From positions 1 to 13,398 of the forward strand of contig JAURLB010000104.1 of the NCBI GenBank assembly GCA_030831445.1: a stretch of DNA of 13,398 nt. Direction: 5' to 3'. Every line of letters begins with the position of its first letter. The first letter of the stretch is position 1. Below are positions 7,915 through 13,398 of the stretch, piece by piece. Under the pieces are notes generated by a model. That model was given only the letters and a program-made list of their open reading frames with translations. It had not been told where the DNA came from and did not search any database. Made by a program: the position numbers and the translations under genes. Source of the DNA: Candidatus Nanopelagicales bacterium. Its GTDB lineage: Bacteria > Actinomycetota > Actinomycetes > S36-B12 > UBA5976.

Positions 7915-8597
7915 AGATGATTTCAGATATCGACGAAGTTTTGACAACGACACGCACAGTCCGAAAGCGATTGGATTTTTCGAGAAAAGTTCCCGTAGAA
8001 GTCATAGAAGAATGCTTGTTAATGGCACAGCAGGCTTCGGTGGGCTCAAATAAAGAGGACTGGAAATTCGTGGTTGTCACAGACAGCGAATTGAAAAAGC
8101 AACTTGCGACGCTCTACCAGCAAGTTTGGGATGAAACAGTGGCGATCCCGTTATCAAAAGGAGAAGCTGCGACTGTTGAGCGGCTTGCACCATCGGTTCG
8201 GAAAAGTGAAGAGGAGCAAAATCGCCAAAAGCGAATTCTTGATGGAGTTAAATACCTCGTCGATAATCTTGAGAACGTTCCCGCGATCCTCTTTGCGTGC
8301 TCTAGTGCGCCAGTTCCGCGTAACGCAATGGGTGGTGGTGCCTCCGGGTATTACGGTTCAATTTTTCCATTTGTTTGGTCGTTTCAGCTTGCACTGCGAT
8401 CTCGTGGTTTAGGGTCTGTTTTGGCGACTGCAATTGCTCATAAAGCTGAGGAAGTGGCTGAATTGTTGTTGCTTCCCGACGGCTGCAAAGTCATCACCAT
8501 GGTTCCATTCGGATACACAAAAGGAATCGAATTTTCAAAAGGTGCGCGACAGCCAATTTCCACCATATTTAGGTGGGATCGCTGGGATACCCAATAA
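7911..8597 (+). CDS. Nitroreductase-family FMN flavoprotein 2 (tandem paralog)
   Basis: 228-aa paralog of the preceding gene. Over the first 59 aligned residues from LTTTR, 36 are identical by hand count. The FMN motif is RTVRKRLDF (15-23), and QASVGSNKEDW keeps the family-typical Asn that protein 1 lacks. Later blocks YGSIFPFVWSFQLALRSRGL and TMVPFGYTKG match the partner in order. DNA identity persists in patches (for example 20 bases at 7279-7298 and 7962-7981), indicating an old tandem duplication. ATG 7911 overlaps the upstream stop as ATGA. Coupled translation and one altered flavin-loop residue in the partner suggest a heterodimer, though two homodimers with different substrates are equally possible from sequence alone. 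Confidence 0.92.
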   Translation: MKMISDIDEVLTTTRTVRKRLDFSRKVPVEVIEECLLMAQQASVGSNKEDWKFVVVTDSELKKQLATLYQQVWDETVAIPLSKGEAATVERLAPSVRKSEEEQNRQKRILDGVKYLVDNLENVPAILFACSSAPVPRNAMGGGASGYYGSIFPFVWSFQLALRSRGLGSVLATAIAHKAEEVAELLLLPDGCKVITMVPFGYTKGIEFSKGARQPISTIFRWDRWDTQ

Positions 8598-8605
8598 ATC
8601 CTGCC

Positions 8606-8635
8606 TTGACATTCATACCGACGAGTCGGTATGGT
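8606..8635 (+). promoter_or_regulatory. Sigma-70-type promoter of the binding-protein gene
   Basis: The -35 box TTGACA (8606-8611) matches consensus perfectly. After an 18-base spacer, TATGGT (8630-8635) is the best -10, at 4 of 6. Transcription would begin near 8642, leaving a leader of about 30 bases before ATG 8672. It lies in the only non-coding gap of note between the two gene runs, beginning 8 bases after the stop of nitroreductase 2. Confidence 0.75.
8614..8633. promoter_or_regulatory. Perfect 20-bp palindromic operator, TetR-type
   Basis: CATACCGAC (8614-8622), spacer GA, GTCGGTATG (8625-8633): both 9-base arms are exact reverse complements. The site fills the promoter spacer and enters the -10, so a bound dimer would block RNA polymerase. 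Size and symmetry fit a TetR-family repressor, whose sites often have this form; related ACCGAC half-sites occur in regulators of acyl-CoA catabolism (from memory, unchecked). No regulator gene is in the window. Confidence 0.75.
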
Positions 8636-8658
8636 CTGGCAGGGGTTCCAATTTCAAT

Positions 8659-8664
8659 AGGGGG
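8659..8664 (+). promoter_or_regulatory. Shine-Dalgarno deciding the start of the binding protein
   Basis: AGGGGG lies 7 bases before ATG 8672. This, the promoter position and the signal peptide rule out the longer open frame that begins at 8573 inside nitroreductase 2. Confidence 0.8.
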
Positions 8665-8671
8665 TAAAATA

Positions 8672-10210
8672 ATGCAACATCCGTCATTTCGGTCGAAAAA
8701 ACTCGCCCGAGCACTAATAAGCGTGGTTCTGGCGACTGGCGTTCTAGCCAGTGCTTCAACCGCATCAGCAAATCAAAGGACTACAGGTAAAAAGTCGGAC
8801 ACTTTAGGAATTGTTTCTGCCGTCGAGCCAGCCAACATGAACCCAGTAAAACAAGCAAACAGCTTTGGAAACTTCTGGGAACAAGTTCAGGAACCAATCG
8901 TCAAATTAAGCAATGATTTCAAAATCACGAAGAAGGGTTTGATAACGGACTGGAAACAGACTGTTCCTGGTACTTGGAGGCTGACACTTCGTAGAGGGGT
9001 GAGGTTCACCAACGGTGAGCCTTGGGATGCGGCCGCGCTTGCATTCACCATGACCACGTACCGCGATACTGTCGGTGCGCCAATGCGGGCATATTTGACA
9101 AAACTGACAACAACCAAGGTTGTTTCACCAACAGTGTTGGAGGCAGTTTTCAGCGCAGCGGATTCTTCGATTCCGGCAGTGTTGAGTTCGGTTCGTGCCC
9201 TTCCACCTGTTTATTACGCACGGGTAGGACATGATGCATTTGGCTTGAATCCCGTAGGAACTGGCCCATACAAGTTCAAGAGCTGGACTAAAGGCGTAGA
9301 ACTACGCCTAGTGCGAAATGACAAGTATTGGGGAACTAAAGCCCGAATTAAGAACCTTGCCTTTAGCTTCTCGGCAGATTCCGATACCCGTGCGAGTCTT
9401 TTGGCTACAGGGGCAGTGGACTTCGCAATTCAGGTGCCAATTCAACGAATTGCTCGGTTGAACAACGCTAAGACGAGCGTCGTTCAACGAGAAGATCGCG
9501 TTCAAATGGCTCTGTTCTTTATGGGTCAGAAAACTGAACTTAGGGAAGTTGAACTTCGCAAGGCAGCATCACTTGCGGTCAATGTGAAGTTGATCACGGA
9601 CAAGGTGCTTCTCGGCGACGGTGGACAACCGACCTGTTCGTTGCTACTTCCGTTACTCGCTAAGCCAGCTTTCCCTGGTTGTGCGAAACAGAATTTGGCA
9701 GCAGCTAAGGCAATTACAGCGAAGTACAAGAATCCAACAATCACGTTCAACTACGGACCTGCTCGTGCACCGAGCGATGAAGCAGTTGCTCAGGCACTTG
9801 CTAGCCAATTGAGGGCCGCGGGATTCACTGTCAATATGGCACCTGCTGAATACAACACGGTTACCACCAACCTGGTACTTGGAAGGTCTGAAGGCATCGT
9901 GATGTTTGCGATTAGCCCGGTATTCCCGCAACCAAACGTGTATGCGCAGGGTTTCTTGACGCCAACATCGATTACCAAGAACTGTCTTGCACCAGGCATG
10001 GCAGACCTTGCCGCAAAGGCGCTTTCAGCGGCTACGCCTGCGGCAGCAGATACAAATTACAAAGAGATGGAAAGGGCGGCAATAAATGAGCAATATTGCA
10101 TGTTGCCTCTCTACAACGAAATCAAGAACTGGGGTCTGTCAAAGTCAGTAGGTGGATTCATTGCTCCACCGGCTGTAGTTATTGACTGGTCCAAATTGTT
10201 CTGGAAGTAA
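8672..10210 (+). CDS. ABC transporter substrate-binding protein, SBP_bac_5 (DppA/OppA) family
   Basis: Secreted solute-binding protein of a peptide/nickel-type importer, 512 aa. It opens with a Sec signal peptide: basic SFRSKKLARA, a hydrophobic ALISVVLATGVLAS core and a likely cleavage after ASTASA. No lipobox Cys is seen, so it may be released or held by the transporter. Family blocks are WRLTLRRGVRFTNGEPWDA, NPVGTGPYKFKSW and LVRNDKYWG, in the expected order. Cys pairs (PTCSLL with FPGCAK, and NCLAPG with QYCMLP) may form disulfides. The gene is GC-richer (about 56% in a sampled 120 bases) than its neighbours, consistent with codon selection for high expression or a different origin. It has its own operator-controlled promoter and terminator, and lies 7 kb from the permease and ATPase it probably serves. 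The ligand is unknown; peptide need not be it. Confidence 0.93.
   Translation: MQHPSFRSKKLARALISVVLATGVLASASTASANQRTTGKKSDTLGIVSAVEPANMNPVKQANSFGNFWEQVQEPIVKLSNDFKITKKGLITDWKQTVPGTWRLTLRRGVRFTNGEPWDAAALAFTMTTYRDTVGAPMRAYLTKLTTTKVVSPTVLEAVFSAADSSIPAVLSSVRALPPVYYARVGHDAFGLNPVGTGPYKFKSWTKGVELRLVRNDKYWGTKARIKNLAFSFSADSDTRASLLATGAVDFAIQVPIQRIARLNNAKTSVVQREDRVQMALFFMGQKTELREVELRKAASLAVNVKLITDKVLLGDGGQPTCSLLLPLLAKPAFPGCAKQNLAAAKAITAKYKNPTITFNYGPARAPSDEAVAQALASQLRAAGFTVNMAPAEYNTVTTNLVLGRSEGIVMFAISPVFPQPNVYAQGFLTPTSITKNCLAPGMADLAAKALSAATPAAADTNYKEMERAAINEQYCMLPLYNEIKNWGLSKSVGGFIAPPAVVIDWSKLFWK
9292..9309. repeat. 18-bp palindrome inside the binding-protein gene
   Basis: AGGCGTAG (9292-9299), spacer AA, CTACGCCT (9302-9309), perfectly symmetric. 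It differs in sequence from the promoter operator and lies inside coding sequence (KGVELRLV). It may be coincidence; no function is claimed. Confidence 0.4.
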
Positions 10211-10228
10211 CTATCCATTGATGATGCT

Positions 10229-10275
10229 GGGTGTGGGAGTCGCTTGAACGCGGCGCCCACACCCTGCTTCTTTTT
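10229..10275 (+). terminator. Strong rho-independent terminator after the binding-protein gene
   Basis: GGGTGTGGG (10229-10237) pairs perfectly with CCCACACCC (10256-10264) around an 18-base loop that can itself form CGC/GCG pairs; a T-rich tail (CTTCTTTTT, 10267-10275) follows. It starts 19 bases after the stop. It separates the binding protein from the downstream VOC-ligase-VOC run. Confidence 0.9.
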
Positions 10276-10286
10276 GGGGATGGTGT

Positions 10287-11012
10287 ATGCGACATCTCGA
10301 AAGTGAGATAGATCACGTTGCAATTGCGGTTCCAGATCGAACCCCTGCAATAGATCGGTTTGTGGGCGAATTAGGAGCTGGGATCGTTGCATCCGGAAGA
10401 CGAAGTGGATCAACAATTGATCAGTTGAGATTTCGGAATGGAAACAAACTTGAAATCCTTGGCCCTGATATTGACCATAAGTTCGGAAATCGAATGGTTG
10501 ATTTCTTAGACAAGCACGGATCTGTAGTTCACCACGTAACTCTTTTAGTTGATTCGGTGCAGAAAGCAGTAGATGTTTTAAAAGCAAATGAAATAGACAC
10601 AGTTGGTGTTTCTCTGTCGGACGAGCGTTATCAAGAGGCCTATATTTTGCCGAAAGACACGGGGGGAATTCTCATACAGCTTTCTTGGAAAGATATCGAT
10701 GACGAAGGATGGGCAAAACGTCATGGTCACGTACCTACGCTTCATTCAGACAGTGCATCTGAGTTCATTGGACTTCGAATAGCAACCGAAAATCCGGATT
10801 TGATTGCACATCAATGGGCAGTATTTGGGGCAAGGATCCATTCAAGCAAGAATGGAAATGTTGCACATTGGGGCGAGGGGTCGCTAACCATCGAATTCCT
10901 CAAGGGGCCATCTGCCAGTGAGCAAACGCTGATGTTCGGCGCAAATGAGTTTTACGAGTACAGCGTGGAATTTGGACCTAAAGTCCGTGGAATTCTCGGA
11001 TGGGAGAAGTAA
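10287..11012 (+). CDS. VOC superfamily protein with an extra half-module
   Basis: 241-aa VOC protein. Modules 1 and 2 resemble methylmalonyl-CoA epimerase: IDHVAIAV (His10), NKLEILGP (Glu56), VHHVTLLV (His83) and GGILIQLSW (Gln131) give an H-E-H-Q metal set, where the epimerase has H-Q-H-E as I recall. Residues 149 onward contain a third partial module (FIGLRIATENPDLIAHQWAV, then SLTIEFLKG). An epimerase, racemase or lyase acting on a CoA ester is the best guess. GGGGA (10276-10280) lies 6 bases before ATG 10287. The terminator sits immediately upstream and no clear new promoter is visible between them, so expression may depend on read-through. Confidence 0.88.
   Translation: MRHLESEIDHVAIAVPDRTPAIDRFVGELGAGIVASGRRSGSTIDQLRFRNGNKLEILGPDIDHKFGNRMVDFLDKHGSVVHHVTLLVDSVQKAVDVLKANEIDTVGVSLSDERYQEAYILPKDTGGILIQLSWKDIDDEGWAKRHGHVPTLHSDSASEFIGLRIATENPDLIAHQWAVFGARIHSSKNGNVAHWGEGSLTIEFLKGPSASEQTLMFGANEFYEYSVEFGPKVRGILGWEK
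11002..11006 (+). promoter_or_regulatory. Shine-Dalgarno deciding the start of acyl-CoA synthetase 3
   Basis: GGGAG lies 5 bases before ATG 11012, which overlaps the VOC stop as TAATG. An in-frame ATG at 11000 has no site of its own and would consume this one. Confidence 0.75.
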
Positions 11013-12604
11013 TGGAGATCGTATTTCCTCAATTGGCGGTCGGGGACTGGATAAGCATGGCTGCTAGGAAATGGCCAAATTCAGAGTGCTTTATTTCGCC
11101 TAATGATGATTTGTCAGATGTTTCAAATTTTAGAAGCCGCACATTTCATGAAACAAATCGCCGCGTAACCAAACTTGCTCACGCTCTGGATTCTCTTGGC
11201 ATAAAAAAGGGACATCGCATAGCGATATTGGCCGTTGATTCAATAGAGCACATGGAAGTGATTTTGGCTTGCGCGAAACTAGGCGTGACATATTGTGATC
11301 TGAATTACCGTTTGCGTGATGCTGAGTTAACAAATATTTTGACGAGAAATCCAGTTGAAGCGATTTTTCTAGATGCAAGATATTTAGAAGTGATTAATCG
11401 AATTAATGAGGAAATTCCTTCAATCAATCACATTTTTTCCTTGGAAGAAGGTGCATCTTGTGTTTCGATCAATGAGTTGATTTTAAATGAGTCCAATGAG
11501 ACAGAAATTTCGGCGAAAATTCGTGGAGAAGAAATTCTGTCAATCATGTTTACAAGTGGGACGACGAGTGTTCCCAAGGGCGTTTTGCAGTCAGAGCGAA
11601 TGATACGAAATATTGTCTATTCATTCAATCGGGAGATACGAATTCAGCCAGGAGGACGGCAATATAGTGGTGCTTCGCTGTTCCATATTTCAGGAATTTG
11701 CTCAGTTTTGCATGCACTTTTGGCTGGACGAACTTCTTTGATTCTTCCTCAATTTGATGCTGGTGTAGTTCAGAGTTGGCTCGCCAATGGTCGAATTACA
11801 TCGTGCACTCTTATTCCAACAATGATCAGCGCAATTCTTGAATTGCCTGGAGCGGTAGATGCTTCCTATCAGGACCTGGAATCAGTGCTTTATGGTGGGT
11901 CCTCCATGTCCCCGGCATTACTCAGAAAAATGATGAATGTGTTTGACTGCGACCTGTATAACGGGCTTGGCGCAGGTACCGAAGCTGGAATCCAAACTAT
12001 GTTGTATCCGGAACACCATCGAGCCGCACTGAATGGACGCGATGATTTGTATTCTTCGATCGGTAAACCGATTATGGGAGTAGATCTCCGCCTTTGCGAC
12101 GAAGATATGAATGATGTTCAGCCAGGTGAAATCGGAGAGATTGTGACTCGTTCTGAGACCATTATGAGTGGGTATCTGGGTCAACCCGAACTAACGGCCC
12201 GCTCAATTGTTGATGGGTGGTTTAGGGCAGGAGACATGGCGAGGCAAGATGTTGATGGTTTTTTATATCTTGCAACACGAAAATCGGACATGATTATTCG
12301 TGGTGGAGAAAACATCTACCCTGTAGAAATTGAGTCAACCATTGCAGAGCACCCCAGTGTTCTAGAAGTTGCTGTGATAGGGATCCCAGAAGAACACTGG
12401 GGAGAAATAGTTGGAGCAGCAATTGTCTTGCGAAAAGGAAGCACGGTAACAAAGGTTGAAATTCAAGATTTATGCCGATCAAGGTTGGCGTCGTATAAAG
12501 TCCCCGAACAGATTTTGTTTTTTGATGATCTTCCAAAAAATTCAACCAGAAAACTGATTAAGTCCCAAATTTCTGAATTAGTGATTAGTGCTCTAAAAGG
12601 GTGA
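11012..12604 (+). CDS. AMP-binding acyl-CoA synthetase 3, with divergent motifs
   Basis: ANL-superfamily ligase, 530 aa. The phosphate loop is FTSGTTSVPKGV (180-191) with Ser in place of the last Gly of TSGTTG. The A5 motif, normally YGSTE or YGxTE, is LGAGTE (319-324): Thr and Glu remain but the aromatic adenine-stacking position is changed. AGDMARQDVDGFLYLATRKSD provides A7, with TRKSD for the usual GRxxD; RGGENIYPVEIE is canonical A8. Lys514 in LPKNSTRKLIK is the likely catalytic lysine, with Arg replacing the usual Gly before it. The enzyme looks functional but specialised, perhaps for a different acid from ligases 1 and 2. The gene is notably AT-rich (about 36% GC in 11281-11400). It is flanked by two VOC genes in a coupled trio. 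Confidence 0.92.
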   Translation: MEIVFPQLAVGDWISMAARKWPNSECFISPNDDLSDVSNFRSRTFHETNRRVTKLAHALDSLGIKKGHRIAILAVDSIEHMEVILACAKLGVTYCDLNYRLRDAELTNILTRNPVEAIFLDARYLEVINRINEEIPSINHIFSLEEGASCVSINELILNESNETEISAKIRGEEILSIMFTSGTTSVPKGVLQSERMIRNIVYSFNREIRIQPGGRQYSGASLFHISGICSVLHALLAGRTSLILPQFDAGVVQSWLANGRITSCTLIPTMISAILELPGAVDASYQDLESVLYGGSSMSPALLRKMMNVFDCDLYNGLGAGTEAGIQTMLYPEHHRAALNGRDDLYSSIGKPIMGVDLRLCDEDMNDVQPGEIGEIVTRSETIMSGYLGQPELTARSIVDGWFRAGDMARQDVDGFLYLATRKSDMIIRGGENIYPVEIESTIAEHPSVLEVAVIGIPEEHWGEIVGAAIVLRKGSTVTKVEIQDLCRSRLASYKVPEQILFFDDLPKNSTRKLIKSQISELVISALKG

Positions 12605-12606
12605 AA

Positions 12607-13095
12607 ATGCCTATTTTTATTAGTGAATTGACGATTTTTGCGCCAATCAGCAATTGGGAACGATGTGGATTCGAGGTAGTTGACGGAGTCTTAGAGCTAT
12701 CTAATGCCAACGTGCTATTCATCGATTCAAAGTTGGAGGATTCGCGAATTACGCGTTCCAGAGTTGTGGAAAGAGTGAGTGCTGTTCAGGTTGCGTCAAC
12801 GGTTCGTCTTGATCACTTGATGGTTCATACTCCCCGTGGATATGTCTCGACGGGTCCTTTGCTCGAACTGGGTAGTGATGTAAGAATTGAAAGTTCCGAA
12901 TCTGATGTTGAAGAACCATCCATTTGGGGAGTTGCTTTTTGGGTAAGCGATGTTTCAATGTTCACGGAAATACTTGACGAATCAAAACTTGGAAAAGCTA
13001 AGCCGGCAGACCAAAGTAATCAGATGGTTTCGACATTCCGTTCTGGTGCGCAATTGGGTATTCCATGCGCTTTGATGTCACCTGCGCTCGCTTAA
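12607..13095 (+). CDS. Degenerate VOC-like (glyoxalase-like) protein
   Basis: 162-aa protein from ATG 12607; GTG 12601, which overlaps the ligase stop, is the alternative and adds two residues. ATG is preferred because AGGG (12598-12601) sits 5 bases before it. VOC character is weak but visible: RLDHLMVHTP begins one strand, WGVAFWVSDVSMF resembles a module start with Phe in the metal-ligand position, and SGAQLGIPCALMSP resembles the closing strand of glyoxalase-like proteins. No full set of metal ligands is present, so it may be non-catalytic or a partner of the VOC protein at 10287. Its stop overlaps the convergent SCP2 stop. Confidence 0.75.
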   Translation: MPIFISELTIFAPISNWERCGFEVVDGVLELSNANVLFIDSKLEDSRITRSRVVERVSAVQVASTVRLDHLMVHTPRGYVSTGPLLELGSDVRIESSESDVEEPSIWGVAFWVSDVSMFTEILDESKLGKAKPADQSNQMVSTFRSGAQLGIPCALMSPALA

Positions 13096-13398
13096 TTGTC
13101 TGAGGTAATGGCCATGATTTCGGCCGCAACTTGAACTGCTAAGTCATCTTTTGGCATTGCAATTTGCATCTGCATCATTTTTGTCATGTCGCCTTCGACC
13201 TTCACTTTGCCCGAAAGAAATGCCTGCATGCCGGCTTGTGGATCTTGCTCGAGGAAGATGGCGCGAGCCGTCGCGTAGTCGGTGGTGACCGTGAGGTCGG
13301 GAGAGTCGAGGTGGCCAAGATCCATCACCAATTCGCCCGATGATGTGTCGATGTGGCTGTTGATGATGCCATCGCCAAATGGGACGTTCTTCACCACC
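13092..13398 (-). CDS. SCP2 sterol-binding domain protein, N-terminus outside window
   Basis: Small sterol-carrier-protein-2 domain, a hydrophobic-tunnel lipid or acyl-CoA binder. About 100 residues are visible; the frame is open to the window edge, so the GTG at 13397 is not taken as the real start. Family-typical features are DLTVTTDYATARAIFLEQDP, then AFLSGKVKVEGDMTKMM, which closes the domain. The region is about 60% GC in 13201-13320, far above the catabolic genes, and is on the opposite strand, so it probably belongs to the surrounding genome or to a separate operon. Functional fit with acyl-CoA metabolism is plausible but not shown. Confidence 0.88.
   Translation of the reverse strand, partial: VVKNVPFGDGIINSHIDTSSGELVMDLGHLDSPDLTVTTDYATARAIFLEQDPQAGMQAFLSGKVKVEGDMTKMMQMQIAMPKDDLAVQVAAEIMAITSDN

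Noticed and set aside
8614..8633. The operator palindrome as a terminator of the upstream run
   Set aside because: A 2-base spacer is too small for a stable RNA loop with all pairs formed, and no T-tract follows; it coincides with a -35/-10 pair.
8573..8671. 33-residue N-terminal extension of the binding protein
   Set aside because: It would lie across the promoter and operator and inside nitroreductase 2; ATG 8672 has a good Shine-Dalgarno and begins a normal signal peptide.
8598..8671. A riboswitch in the binding-protein leader
   Set aside because: The expected leader is only about 30 bases, too short for a known riboswitch class, and no fitting structure is visible.
10111..10587. 158-codon minus-strand open frame across the terminator and VOC start
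   Set aside because: It overlaps two supported plus-strand genes and a terminator, with no ribosome-binding or family evidence.
1..13398. tRNA, rRNA, CRISPR array, insertion sequence or phage gene
   Set aside because: No transposase, integrase, regularly spaced repeats or RNA-gene signature was seen on either strand; coding sequence fills nearly the whole window.

Overview
The window looks like an accessory catabolic island from a Gram-positive, probably actinobacterial genome. Pointers to this are the luciferase-like (LLM) oxidoreductase, actinobacterial-style nitroreductases, several acyl-CoA synthetases, VOC proteins and a small SCP2 protein. Base composition is unusually low for the phylum over most of the window: hand counts give about 36% GC at 11281-11400, against about 56% at 9001-9120 and 60% at 13201-13320. 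A streamlined aquatic actinobacterium would fit, but the taxon is an inference.

Layout. (1) Positions 1-8597 are one tightly packed plus-strand run: a 5'-truncated DppC-type permease, a short DppD/NikD-type ATPase, acyl-CoA synthetase 1, a crotonase, an LLM flavin oxidoreductase, a VOC protein, acyl-CoA synthetase 2 and two tandem nitroreductases. Junctions are 4-10 base overlaps or gaps of 0-21 bases, so this is almost certainly one transcript. (2) Positions 8598-8671 hold the one clear promoter: a perfect TTGACA -35 box, an 18-base spacer, and a perfect 20-bp palindrome spanning the spacer and entering the -10. It drives a secreted SBP_bac_5 substrate-binding protein (8672-10210), followed by a strong intrinsic terminator (10229-10275). 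(3) Positions 10287-13095 are a second packed run: VOC, acyl-CoA synthetase 3, degenerate VOC. (4) On the minus strand, tail to tail with a 4-base overlap, is the C-terminal part of an SCP2 sterol-carrier protein, probably the edge of the flanking genome.

Proposed logic (inference). The binding protein and ABC transporter import an organic acid or an amphiphilic, terpenoid- or ring-containing compound. Up to three CoA ligases activate the acid or its intermediates. The LLM enzyme and the nitroreductase pair perform flavin-dependent redox steps. A crotonase lacking both classical catalytic glutamates carries out a non-hydratase reaction such as C-C cleavage or isomerisation, and VOC proteins supply epimerase-, lyase- or dioxygenase-type chemistry. 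A repressor, probably TetR-like and not encoded here, would control the binding protein. The substrate cannot be read from the sequence. I do not recognise this gene combination as a named pathway.
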